Shown: in pieces, positions 9,057 through 17,636 of the stretch | How the letters are laid out: each line of letters starts with the position of its first letter | Position numbering within the stretch: the stretch's first letter is position 1 | From: Pedobacter sp. PAMC26386 | GTDB lineage: Bacteria; Bacteroidota; Bacteroidia; Sphingobacteriales; Sphingobacteriaceae | Reading direction: 5' to 3' | Length of the DNA stretch: 64,000 nucleotides | Assembly: GCA_014302835.1 (NCBI GenBank) | Contig: CP060294.1 | Span: forward strand, 310,001 to 374,000 | Translations under genes and position numbers: made by a program | Notes under the pieces: model-generated | Databases searched by the model: none | Seen by the model: the letters and a program-made list of their open reading frames with translations, nothing else | What the model was told of the DNA's origin: nothing

Positions 9057-11684
9057 ATGTCGTTAAGGGGAAACCAATTTAAATCTAATTCATTCAAAAA
9101 CGAATACGGGGAGAAGCCAGGTTCAAAAGCATCATCCAAAGAACCAAGAGCAAGATTTGAGCGGATGCCCTCACTGAATTTTCAGGATGAAAGGGTTTTG
9201 AAGATCGCGGGTTTATTTTTCCTGATTCTGTCTATCTATTTCCTGGTGGCATTTACTTCCTATCTGTTTACCTGGCAGGAAGATTACAGCTATGTAATTG
9301 ATGCAAATGGCGGGTGGAGTAATCTTTTCAAAACAATGGAAGAGCTGCAGCAGCATAATATTCCTATTGTTGTACAAAACTGGCTGGGTAAATTTGGTGC
9401 GTTATTATCACATCAGTTCATTTATGAGTGGTTTGGGGTAGCTTCGTTTTTATTCGTTTTCGTTTTCTTCGTCATTGGCTACAGGTTATTGTTTAAGGTG
9501 AAAATCTTTGCAATGGAAAAAACTTTAGGCTATAGCTTGTTTTTCCTTCTTTTTCTGTCTCTTACTTTTGGATTCTTACATTCTTTCTTTTTAGACTCTC
9601 CACATTACCTGGAGGGTGAGATTGGTTACTGGACAAATAGATTACTGGTTGCCCAGATTGGCGTAACAGGGGTTGGGGGGCTAATTGCCTTTTTAGGATT
9701 GACGATTTTAATCATCGCCTATAACATTGACTTTAAATTTAAATTCCCGGAAAGAGTACGTGAGGAAGAGGAAGAAATTATGCCGGAAAATCATGGCAAT
9801 TCTTTTTCAGACTTTAATGAGATTTCAGAGCGGGGTATTCCTGCAGAACGGATATCACCCCTGGCTGCCCAGGAAAATGAAAGACGTAACGATCAGGTTG
9901 AGTTTACACTGAATGACAGACTGGCTGGTGAACGAAAAAAAGAACAGCAGAATATCACAATTACCCCAAGTCGTTTTGAAGAAAAGGAAGCGGAACCTGA
10001 GGTAGTTCTACCAAAAACTCCGGTATTGAATGTGATGAATGCCCCAATTATTCTTTCGCCAACGGTAGAACCGATTAAGGAATTGATTTTTGAAGAGGTA
10101 AAAGCTGATCCGGTACTGACGATTCAAAAAAGTGAAGAGGAAAAGAAATCTGAAGACCTGGTAGAGCAGTTTGGTAATTACGATCCTACATTGGATCTTG
10201 CCAGTTATGTTTATCCTAATCTGGAGTTACTGGAAAATTACGGATCGAATAAAATCTCTGTCAATGCTGATGAGTTAGAGGCGAATAAAAATAAGATTGT
10301 TGAAACACTTAATCATTATAATATTGAGATCGATAAAATTAAAGCGACTATCGGTCCAACGGTAACACTTTATGAGATTATCCCCGCTCCGGGTGTTAGA
10401 ATTTCGAAAATTAAAAACCTGGAGGATGATATTGCGTTAAGTTTAGCGGCATTGGGTATTCGTATTATTGCGCCAATGCCAGGAAAAGGTACAATTGGTA
10501 TTGAGGTTCCGAATATGCATCCGGAAATGGTTTCTATGCGTAGTATTCTGAATACTGAAAAGTTCCAGAAAACGGATATGGATCTGCCAATTGCATTGGG
10601 TAAAACTATTTCTAATGAGGTCTATATTGCCGACCTGGCAAAAATGCCCCATTTACTGGTTGCCGGAGCAACTGGACAAGGTAAGTCTGTTGGTATTAAT
10701 GCAATCCTGGTTTCCCTGCTTTATAAGAAACACCCTTCACAGCTTAAGTTTGTATTGGTGGATCCAAAGAAAGTGGAGCTGACCTTATTTAACAAGATTG
10801 AAAGACATTTCCTTGCTAAACTTCCAGGAGAGGCTGATGCAATTATTACGGATACCAAAAAGGTAATCCATACTTTGAACTCTTTGTGTATTGAAATGGA
10901 TCAGCGTTATGATTTGTTAAAAGATGCGCAGGTGAGGAATTTGAAGGAATACAATGAGAAATTCATCAAACGGAAGTTAAATCCGAATAATTCACATCGC
11001 TTCTTACCTTATATCGTATTAATTGTAGATGAGTTTGCTGATTTAATGATGACGGCGGGTAAAGAGGTGGAAACGCCGATTGCGCGTCTGGCACAGCTGG
11101 CACGTGCGGTAGGGATTCATCTGGTTCTGGCTACACAGCGTCCGTCTGTAAATATCATTACGGGTACAATAAAAGCGAATTTCCCGGCCAGGCTGGCTTT
11201 CAGGGTATTGTCTAAAATTGACTCAAGAACTATCCTGGATAGTGGCGGTGCAGATCAGCTGATAGGACGTGGAGATATGTTGTTATCTACCGGGAATGAC
11301 CTGATCAGGCTACAGTGTGCGTTTGTAGATACACCCGAAGTGGATCGTATTTCTGAATTTATTGGGAATCAAAGGGGATATGCTGAGGCTTATCAATTAC
11401 CTGAGTATTTGGATGAGGCTGCAGAATCAGCTAAGTCTGACTTTGATCCGAATGACCGTGACTCTATGTTTGAAGAAGCAGCGAGATTAATCGTACTGCA
11501 TCAGCAGGGTTCTACTTCTTTGATACAACGGAAGCTGAAGCTTGGGTATAATAGGGCAGGTAGAATTATCGATCAGCTGGAGGCTTCAGGGGTCGTAGGT
11601 CCGTTTGAAGGAAGCAAGGCAAGGGAAGTATTATTGCCGGATGAGTATGCTTTGGAACAGTTCTTGGACAACTTGAAGAAATAA
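9057..11684 (+). CDS. ftsK: DNA translocase FtsK/SpoIIIE
   Basis: 875 residues. The N-terminal part has about four membrane helices (48-72, 120-147, 158-178, 203-223) that place it at the division septum. A charged linker rich in Glu and Pro (about 230-375) leads to the alpha/beta motor with Walker A GATGQGKS near 537, VLVDPKKVELTLF, and Walker B YIVLIVDEFADLMM. The C-terminal gamma winged helix (QGSTSLIQRKLKLGYNRAGRIID) would read oriented DNA sites. The hexameric pump clears chromosome ends from the septum. lolA starts 13 bases after the stop, so the two form an operon. Confidence 0.97.
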   Translation: MSLRGNQFKSNSFKNEYGEKPGSKASSKEPRARFERMPSLNFQDERVLKIAGLFFLILSIYFLVAFTSYLFTWQEDYSYVIDANGGWSNLFKTMEELQQHNIPIVVQNWLGKFGALLSHQFIYEWFGVASFLFVFVFFVIGYRLLFKVKIFAMEKTLGYSLFFLLFLSLTFGFLHSFFLDSPHYLEGEIGYWTNRLLVAQIGVTGVGGLIAFLGLTILIIAYNIDFKFKFPERVREEEEEIMPENHGNSFSDFNEISERGIPAERISPLAAQENERRNDQVEFTLNDRLAGERKKEQQNITITPSRFEEKEAEPEVVLPKTPVLNVMNAPIILSPTVEPIKELIFEEVKADPVLTIQKSEEEKKSEDLVEQFGNYDPTLDLASYVYPNLELLENYGSNKISVNADELEANKNKIVETLNHYNIEIDKIKATIGPTVTLYEIIPAPGVRISKIKNLEDDIALSLAALGIRIIAPMPGKGTIGIEVPNMHPEMVSMRSILNTEKFQKTDMDLPIALGKTISNEVYIADLAKMPHLLVAGATGQGKSVGINAILVSLLYKKHPSQLKFVLVDPKKVELTLFNKIERHFLAKLPGEADAIITDTKKVIHTLNSLCIEMDQRYDLLKDAQVRNLKEYNEKFIKRKLNPNNSHRFLPYIVLIVDEFADLMMTAGKEVETPIARLAQLARAVGIHLVLATQRPSVNIITGTIKANFPARLAFRVLSKIDSRTILDSGGADQLIGRGDMLLSTGNDLIRLQCAFVDTPEVDRISEFIGNQRGYAEAYQLPEYLDEAAESAKSDFDPNDRDSMFEEAARLIVLHQQGSTSLIQRKLKLGYNRAGRIIDQLEASGVVGPFEGSKAREVLLPDEYALEQFLDNLKK

Positions 11685-11697
11685 CACAAAAGAGCAG

Positions 11698-12348
11698 ATG
11701 AAGAAGATATTAGGTGCATTACTGATTTTATCAGGAATAAGTTTCGGTACGTATGCTCAGCAAGATGTTAAAGCAAAGGGTATTTTAGCAGAAGTAAGTA
11801 AGAAATACAGGTCTTATGATGTGGTAAAGGCAGAGTTTGCTTTTACGTTGGAGAGCCCACAAAATAAAGCTAAAGAGACACAGCAGGGGACGTTGATTGC
11901 AAAAGCTAATGCCAATAAGTATAAAGTGATCATGACTGATCAGGATATGATTAGTGATGGTAAAAGCCAGTGGACCTATCTTAAAAAAGATAAAGAAGTA
12001 CAGGTTTCTGCAGCAGACAATAGTGGAGATGCGTTAAATCCTGCAAAAATCTTCACACTTTATGAAAAGGGGTTTAAGTACCTTTATACAGGAGACCAAA
12101 AGATAGGAGCTAAGGTTTATCAGCTGATAGATTTATCGCCGGTAGATCCTAAGAAGTCATACTTTAAAATAAGATTGTGCATTGATAAAGCTGCGAAGCA
12201 GGTTGCCAGTGTTTTGATTTTTGATAAAAATGGGAATAAGTATACTTATGCTATCAAATCGTTTGTGGCTAATGCTAAAGTTCCAGAATCAACATTTGCT
12301 TTTGACGCGAGGAAATATCCTGGTGTTGAAGTAGTTGATTTGCGATAA
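11698..12348 (+). CDS. lolA: LolA-like outer-membrane lipoprotein carrier protein
   Basis: 216 residues with a signal peptide ending in SFGTYAQ (about 20). The mature part has the LolA pattern: SKKYRSYDVVKAEFAFTLES, then QQGTLIAKANANKYKV, SDGKSQWTYLKKDKEV and a C-terminal VPESTFAFDARKYPGVEVVDLR. LolA carries lipoproteins across the periplasm; Bacteroidota genomes often have several LolA-type proteins, so the exact role here is inferred. It follows ftsK by 13 bases and is closed by a rho-independent terminator. Confidence 0.88.
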   Translation: MKKILGALLILSGISFGTYAQQDVKAKGILAEVSKKYRSYDVVKAEFAFTLESPQNKAKETQQGTLIAKANANKYKVIMTDQDMISDGKSQWTYLKKDKEVQVSAADNSGDALNPAKIFTLYEKGFKYLYTGDQKIGAKVYQLIDLSPVDPKKSYFKIRLCIDKAAKQVASVLIFDKNGNKYTYAIKSFVANAKVPESTFAFDARKYPGVEVVDLR

Positions 12349-12365
12349 AATATTTAAATTAAACC

Positions 12366-12401
12366 AGGGGTTTAGACAAGCTGTCTGAACCCCTTTTTTT
12401 T
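12366..12401 (+). terminator. Rho-independent terminator after lolA
   Basis: A 13-bp stem (AGGGGTTTAGACA with its complement, one G-U pair), a three-base loop, then eight T. Confidence 0.88.
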
Positions 12402-12464
12402 GTTATTTTTGGTCACAAGTAGTGTATGTTTGGGTTTTAAACATACGCGTAAAATCATCTGCTT

Positions 12465-13226
12465 TTGAAAATTACATTTTTAGGTACTGGCACCTCGCAG
12501 GGAATTCCTGTGATTTGCTGCAATTGTGAAGTTTGCCATTCCGATGACCCAAGGGATAACCGCTTGCGGGTATCTGTATTGGTAGAAACTGGAGACAAGA
12601 CGATCGTAATAGACAGTGGTCCTGATTTCAGATACCAGATGCTGCGTGCCGGTGTAAAAGATCTGGATGCTATTGTGTATACGCATGAGCATAAGGATCA
12701 TGTTGCCGGACTGGATGATATCCGTCCGTTCAATTATTTGTTACAGAAGAACATTGATATTTATGCGACAGAGAGAGTTCAGGACGCTTTAGAAAGAGAG
12801 TTCTCTTATATTTTCGCGGAAAAGGTTTATCCGGGTATTCCGCAAATTGATGTACATACAATTAGTACAGAGAATTTTTTTATTGGTCAAACGGAACTGA
12901 TCCCTTTGCCGATTATGCATTATAAGTTGCCAATTCTAGGGTTTAGGATCAATGATTTCACTTATATTACGGATGCGAAGACTGTTCCTCAAACTACGAT
13001 CGATAAAATAAGAGGGACTAAGGTACTGGTAATAAATGCTTTGCAGATGGAAGAGCATATTTCACATTTCACATTAGCAGAAGCAATTGCTTTTGCGCAA
13101 GATATTGGCGCGGAGATGACTTATTTGACGCATATTAGCCATAATATGGGGAAGCATGCGGATGTAGAGAGGGAATTACCTGAGAATATCAGGTTAGGAT
13201 ATGATGGCCTGGTTATAAATCTATAG
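12465..13226 (+). CDS. MBL-fold metallo-hydrolase, PhnP-like
   Basis: 253 residues. The start must be TTG at 12465: an in-frame stop lies at 12450-12452, and the protein begins MKITFLGTGTSQGIPV exactly as the family does. The metallo-beta-lactamase motif is H74-x-H76-x-D78-H79 (THEHKDH), with later ligands in MHYKLP and YLTHISHNMGKH. A Cys cluster at 18-24 (CCNCEVC) fits the extra zinc site of PhnP-type phosphodiesterases, which cleave cyclic phosphates; the exact substrate here is unknown, since Bacteroidota carry this protein without a phosphonate operon. It stands alone between the lolA terminator and tRNA-Leu. Confidence 0.88.
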   Translation: MKITFLGTGTSQGIPVICCNCEVCHSDDPRDNRLRVSVLVETGDKTIVIDSGPDFRYQMLRAGVKDLDAIVYTHEHKDHVAGLDDIRPFNYLLQKNIDIYATERVQDALEREFSYIFAEKVYPGIPQIDVHTISTENFFIGQTELIPLPIMHYKLPILGFRINDFTYITDAKTVPQTTIDKIRGTKVLVINALQMEEHISHFTLAEAIAFAQDIGAEMTYLTHISHNMGKHADVERELPENIRLGYDGLVINL

Positions 13227-13284
13227 TTTTTTAAAATATCTATTTGAAGTAAGCTGAATAAATATATATTTGCAGCTCAGAAAT

Positions 13285-13368
13285 ACCCGGGTGGCGAAAT
13301 TGGCAGACGCACCACCTTGAGGGGGTGGCGCTTGAAAAGGCGTGGCAGTTCGAATCTGCTTCCGGGTA
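13285..13368 (+). tRNA. tRNA-Leu (GAG)
   Basis: The acceptor stem pairs ACCCGGG (13285-13291) with TCCGGGT (13361-13367). The anticodon stem CCACC/GGTGG holds the loop TTGAGGG with anticodon GAG at 13319-13321. A long variable arm, as in class II tRNAs, and GTTCGAATC in the T arm are present. The discriminator base is A and a full CCA end is not encoded. Confidence 0.95.
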
Positions 13369-13371
13369 CAA

Positions 13372-13409
13372 AAAACCGCATCTAATGTATTTTAGGTGCG
13401 GTTTTTTTT
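13372..13409 (+). terminator. Terminator after tRNA-Leu
   Basis: Stem ACCGCATCTAA pairs with TTAGGTGCGGT (one T-G pair) around a short loop, followed by eight T. The remaining stretch to 13594 holds no gene that I can see. Confidence 0.85.
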
Positions 13410-13594
13410 GTGCTAAATCGGTGTTTTAACGTGTTTCAGCTTCGTTCAAAGTATTCCTGCTTAGGGTTTAGTTTGGTAAGGGGGGAATAGGAGATTAGTT
13501 TAGAACTATTTTTTGATAGCAAATTTTTGAAGTTAAAGTGAAAATAGATGGGGACTTATTTTTCTGTAAACACAGTTCTAAAAATGGTCCGATT

Positions 13595-15103
13595 TTATTT
13601 TCCGATTTCTTTTTCTATTTTTAAAAGCATTTCTTTTGCATTCTGGTTTGACTTATCTAGCTCTAAAACTTTTAAATAATCGTTTTTTGATAGTGAATAT
13701 TTTTTTTTATTGAAATAGGCTTCACCGCGGCTATCATATGCATTTGCTGAATTAGGAAATGCAGCAACATTTAAACTGAATATTTTAATGGCTGATGCTA
13801 CTTTTCCATCTTTAAAAAATTGATAACCAAGCATGTTCAATTCGCTTTCATTAGAAAAATTATAGTCATCATTGTTATTCTTTTTAAGTTTTTTGTAGAG
13901 CTCAATACCTTTGTCGATATCTCTATAGCATTCTTTTGCTATGGTTAAAGAGATAGACTCCTTTTGTGGTTCTAAGGGATAATTTTTCCAAGTATTTAAA
14001 CTTGCAATACTAGAAACAATTTCTCCTGAAAGTTTTGTACTACTACCATTTGTCATTACTACAATACCATTTCCGCCTTCCATACTCGCTATGTAATGGC
14101 AAACAAAACCCTCATTTCCACCACTATGCTTAAAATATTTTGCGCCATCAAAATTATATAAAAATACCCCTAAATTATTTTCAATTCTTTTTACAGATAT
14201 TTCTTTAGAGAGTACTTTATTTGATTTTCCTAATAAAGATAGTTGTGTTTCGATAACATATTTTGCTAAATCCGTTGGATTTGTCCATAAACCAGCCGCT
14301 GCCTTTTCGGGATATATATGATACTTTCCATTAATTTCTTTGCCACTAGCGCTGTATCCCGTTGCAAGTATGTTTTCATTCATTTGCATAGGAGGTTGAT
14401 TAAAAGAACTGTTGCCCATTCCTAATGGGATTAAAACATTCTTTTTCATATAATCTTCATATTTTTCTCCTGTTACATTTTCAAGAATTAATTGTGTAAT
14501 TGTAATTCCCCCACCAGAATATTGGAATTTTAAACCAGGTTCAAATATAGATCGAACGGGATTTGAGTTGGAGGGTTTCAATCCATTAAGCGTTTCTATT
14601 GTGGTTGGTAAATCTTTTCCTTTTTCGTAACCAGCAAAACCGCCTACAGACAAGCCAGCCATATGAGATAATAAATTTGCAATTGAGATTTTTCTCTCTT
14701 TAGCAATCGAATCGTATGGAAATTTCCATGTTTTTAAATAATTATTGATATCACCGTCTAATCCTATTTTTCCCTCTTCAACAAGTTTTAGTACCCCAAG
14801 ACTATTGATAGATTTGCTAATTGAAGCGGCTTGAAAAAGTGTTTGGGGAGTTGCTAATTTCTTTTCATAAATATCTGCATAACCATAAGCTTTTACCCAT
14901 TCTACTTTATAATCCTTAATTACTACAATACTTACCGCATTGACGTTGTAAAAGGCCATTCTTTCTTTTAATGTCCATTTCTTGTTTTTAGATTTATCCC
15001 AATGGTTTAAATCGTTTTCGAATAATTTTATTTTATCATTTACAGTTTGCGCAAAAGTGCTCAATGATAAAAACAGCAGGATAATTAAATTTACTTTTTT
15101 CAT
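13595..15103 (-). CDS. Serine hydrolase (beta-lactamase/PBP4* family) with C-terminal TPR
   Basis: 502 residues from ATG 15103, which gives a clear signal peptide (VNLIILLFLSLSTFAQ); the open frame upstream to 15202 adds a non-signal leader. The class C beta-lactamase-like fold shows the nucleophile motif S94-I-S-K97 (AASISKS), a Tyr motif in KFQYSGGG, and HSGGNEG as the third box. The last 90 residues contain TPR-like helices (NAYDSRGEAYFNKKKYSLSKNDYLKVLELD). Such periplasmic proteins hydrolyse or transfer peptides or esters; the substrate cannot be told. It lies 99 bp downstream of a membrane AraC regulator on the same strand, which may control it. Not proof of a resistance enzyme. Confidence 0.85.
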   Translation of the reverse strand: MKKVNLIILLFLSLSTFAQTVNDKIKLFENDLNHWDKSKNKKWTLKERMAFYNVNAVSIVVIKDYKVEWVKAYGYADIYEKKLATPQTLFQAASISKSINSLGVLKLVEEGKIGLDGDINNYLKTWKFPYDSIAKERKISIANLLSHMAGLSVGGFAGYEKGKDLPTTIETLNGLKPSNSNPVRSIFEPGLKFQYSGGGITITQLILENVTGEKYEDYMKKNVLIPLGMGNSSFNQPPMQMNENILATGYSASGKEINGKYHIYPEKAAAGLWTNPTDLAKYVIETQLSLLGKSNKVLSKEISVKRIENNLGVFLYNFDGAKYFKHSGGNEGFVCHYIASMEGGNGIVVMTNGSSTKLSGEIVSSIASLNTWKNYPLEPQKESISLTIAKECYRDIDKGIELYKKLKKNNNDDYNFSNESELNMLGYQFFKDGKVASAIKIFSLNVAAFPNSANAYDSRGEAYFNKKKYSLSKNDYLKVLELDKSNQNAKEMLLKIEKEIGK

Positions 15104-15202
15104 TTTTGAATAGTTGGTTTCATTTGCTGCAAATATGCTCCTTGATGACTTAAAATACGACCGACTAAAAAAAGTCAAACCCTTTTTTAAAAGAAATCTC
15201 AA

Positions 15203-16339
15203 TTAGTTTGAACTTCTTCTAAAATCGGTAGGTGTTTTTCCTGTATGTTTTTTAAAAGAAGCACTGAATGAAGATTTTGAGTTGAAACCCACCTGATATA
15301 AAACTTCTAAAATAGTTTCCTCTTTTTGTAAAGGATCTCTTAATATTTGCATGGCTTTCTCAATGCGATATTCATTTATAAAATCAAAAAAATGCTTATT
15401 CATATATAGATTAATCAAAATTGATAAATCTTTGGCAGGCATTTTAACTTGCTTTGCCAATTCCTGAATAGTAAGAGTTGAATCTAAATAAGGTTGTTTC
15501 GAAGTCATAAACTCCTTCAAAGATTCTATTCGTTCGTTTGTTTCGTCATCAATTAAGATGGGCGCTTTACGTTTTTGAGCAATATCTTTACTAGATTCTA
15601 ATTTAGAATTCACCCCTCTGAAAAATTCCGGGCTGCTCAGTGCAATTAATAAATACCAACAAGTTGAAAGCAAAAAACTAAATCCATCCACAGTAATGAT
15701 CCAATCTCTTATTTCTCCAAAACCAATGGTATAGGTAACCAATCTTCTAAAGAGAACTAGTAGATGCAGGAGATAATATACAATGGTGATTAGGTATAGT
15801 GCTCTGATCAAGGAGAGATTAGGATCAGTATAATTCTCAAAATAAATGGTCCTTGATCTTTTTAGAATTAAAAAGGCCGCAATAAAATAAATCTGAAACA
15901 ACGTCTCAAAAAGTATTTCAAAGAAATGGATTTCAGGCATATCATTCATATGCCGGAGGAAATACAACTTTTCAGTTGGAGTTCCTAAATATAGACCAGG
16001 AATTAAAATCAGGTTAAAAACAACAAATGGAAGCAAGTGTAATAACTGTTTTGGCTTTAACCGAAAATCAGTAAAGCAGATTGACTTTACATACAAATAA
16101 AATATAGCAGGAACCAACAAAGCAATGCTCCATCGAAACGCCTCTAAGTTTATCAGATTTTCAGGTATATCATGAATCAGGTATTTGCATGCATCAATTG
16201 CGTTGGTTATCAGGAAGAAGGCAAAAAGCAAGTTTCCTAATTTGTGTTTTGTTTTCACTGTAAGCAAAAACAAAGCAAGAAATAACATGACAAAAATCCC
16301 GATAAAAGCAGTTATATCTAAAAAAGTATATTTATTCAT
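15203..16339 (-). CDS. Membrane-bound AraC-family transcriptional regulator
   Basis: 378 residues. The first 240 residues form about seven hydrophobic helices (for example IGIFVMLFLALFLLTV and FSFLLSTCWYLLIALSS), and the last 100 an AraC-type double helix-turn-helix: IQELAKQVKMPAKDLSILIN, then ILEVLYQVGFNSKSSFSASFKKHTGKTPTDFRR. This 7TM-AraC architecture is frequent in Bacteroidota and suggests sensing at the inner membrane with direct DNA binding. The serine hydrolase gene follows and is a likely target or operon partner. Upstream, 16340-16451 holds no feature that I recognise before the IS remnant. Confidence 0.88.
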   Translation of the reverse strand: MNKYTFLDITAFIGIFVMLFLALFLLTVKTKHKLGNLLFAFFLITNAIDACKYLIHDIPENLINLEAFRWSIALLVPAIFYLYVKSICFTDFRLKPKQLLHLLPFVVFNLILIPGLYLGTPTEKLYFLRHMNDMPEIHFFEILFETLFQIYFIAAFLILKRSRTIYFENYTDPNLSLIRALYLITIVYYLLHLLVLFRRLVTYTIGFGEIRDWIITVDGFSFLLSTCWYLLIALSSPEFFRGVNSKLESSKDIAQKRKAPILIDDETNERIESLKEFMTSKQPYLDSTLTIQELAKQVKMPAKDLSILINLYMNKHFFDFINEYRIEKAMQILRDPLQKEETILEVLYQVGFNSKSSFSASFKKHTGKTPTDFRRSSN

Positions 16340-16451
16340 TTTTAAACAAAAGCTAAAATTACTTTTTTTAGGTGAAGTTATTCATATATTCTGTTTGTAT
16401 TAAATACCACCAATTACTCCACAATAAATTAATTTCTGTAAAGACTAAATT

Positions 16452-16463
16452 TGACCTCCCCCC
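16452..16463 (+). repeat. Left terminal inverted repeat of the IS
   Basis: TGACCTCCCCCC, identical to the complement of the right end over 12 bases; weaker similarity continues about 28 bases inward. Confidence 0.88.
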
Positions 16464-16532
16464 GAAAAACCAGACTGCTGAAAACTCGAAAAAATCGAGG
16501 CAATTACTTAACTTAAACATACAGTAATTGTT

Positions 16533-16792
16533 ATGGAAAAAAAGCAAGTTTACAGAAGCGCAGATTGCCTTTGCGTTGCAACAAGCAGAGACGGGAGTCT
16601 CTGTGGAGGAAGTTTGTCGGAAGATGGGGATTCATCAGGCGACCTATTACAATTGGAAGAAAAAAATTGGCGGTTTGGGCGTCACTGAACTTCGTCGTTT
16701 ACGGCAATTGGAGGATGAAAATGCTAAACTCAAACAACTGGTAGCAGATTTAAGTCTTGACAAATATATGTTGCAGGATGTACTAAAAAAAA
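16533..16792 (+). pseudogene. IS3-family OrfA remnant (helix-turn-helix)
   Basis: Codes for an OrfA-type protein: SKFTEAQIAFALQQAETG, VSVEEVCRKMGIHQATYYNWKKK (helix-turn-helix), then a leucine zipper RQLEDENAKLKQLVADLSLDK. The only ATG, at 16533, is out of frame by one base with this sequence; removing one A from the run at 16537-16543 restores MEKSKFTEAQ. The in-frame alternative is a TTG at 16528. At 16785-16792 lies an eight-A run followed by G where the frame changes to OrfB; it could be a programmed slippage site or another lesion. Confidence 0.8.
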
Positions 16793-17581
16793 GCTTTAGT
16801 GGTCAGTTACCAAGTTTCTGTGCACCGGGCTTGTGCAGTCACTCAATTTTGTCGCTCGATGTGGTATTACAAGAAAATAGGTGGCGATGACAAAGTGATC
16901 AGAATGCGAATGAAGGAAATTGCAGCGACCCGAATCAGATATGGTTTGAAAGGACCTTTATACTGCTTTGTAGGGAGGGCTTTAAGGATAGTTATAACAG
17001 AGTTTACAGGCTTTATAAGCTCGAAGGATTGAACCTGCGCTTAAGAGACCCAGAAGAAACCGAGCTGGTGCACACCGTTTAGAAAGAGTACCGCCTTCGC
17101 AATTACATGAATGCTGGAGCATGGATTTTGTATCTGATCAGCTGTTTGACGGACGAAAATTTAGGGCCTTAACTATTTGGATAATTATACAAGATTTTGA
17201 CTTGATATCTACCCGGAGCAAGGCATTAAGGGAGATCAGGTCGTGACCGTATTGGAAAGGTTGAAAGAAGAATGTAATGCTATGCCTGAAAAATAAGAGT
17301 GGATAATGGAAGCGAATTTATATCAAAGGCCCTGGATCGATGGGCATATGATAATCAAGTGATTCTTGATTTCTCCAGGCCGGGAAAACCGACTGACAAT
17401 GCATATATTGAATCTTTTAATGGAAGCTTTCGCGATGAATGCCTAACTGGTTCTTGTCATAGGAAGATGCGATTGAAAAAGTTGAAGCATGGAGAACAGA
17501 ATATAATACCTTTAGACCTCACAGTTCTTTAGGGGATTAACCCCTCAACAGATGTGGGAAAATAGCCAGTTAACGCCCTGA
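16793..17581 (+). pseudogene. IS3-family OrfB transposase remnant, multiple frameshifts
   Basis: The DDE transposase can be followed only by hopping frames: VSYQVSVHRACAVTQFCRSMWYYK (from 16799), then YNRVYRLYKLEGLNLRLR near 17000, then WSMDFVSDQLFDGRKFRALT near 17115 (first Asp), QGIKGDQVVTVLERLKEECN near 17220, then DNGSEFISKALDRWAYDN with YIESFNGSFRDECL (17299-17445; second Asp and Glu), and finally SSLGD, stop, LTPQQMWENSQLTP to the TGA at 17579. At least five frame changes and several in-frame stops make it non-functional. Confidence 0.9.
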
Positions 17582-17608
17582 TTTTCGAGTTTAGCGTGTC
17601 TGAAAATT

Positions 17609-17620
17609 GGGGGGAGGTCA
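17609..17620 (-). repeat. Right terminal inverted repeat of the IS
   Basis: GGGGGGAGGTCA on the plus strand, the complement of the left tip. No flanking target duplication is seen. Confidence 0.88.
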
Positions 17621-17636
17621 CTGGGGAATTCGGCGA

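Larger units (their letters stand above)
16452..17620 (+). mobile_element. Decayed IS3-family insertion sequence
   Basis: 1169 bp bounded by inverted repeats: both outer tips are TGACCTCCCCCC read inward, and similarity continues inward (left ...CAGACTGCTGAAAACTCGAAAA, right ...CAGACACGCTAAACTCGAAAAT). Inside are OrfA- and OrfB-like reading frames broken many times. No target duplication is visible: left flank ...CTAAAT, right flank CTGGGG. It inserted between the AraC and GlxA-type regulator genes and is very probably immobile by itself, though the ends could still serve a related transposase in trans. Confidence 0.9.

Noticed and set aside
13595..15103. Beta-lactamase resistance gene
   Set aside because: SxxK and the third box fit the broad serine hydrolase/PBP4* group; the TPR tail and context point to an ordinary envelope hydrolase, and resistance cannot be claimed.
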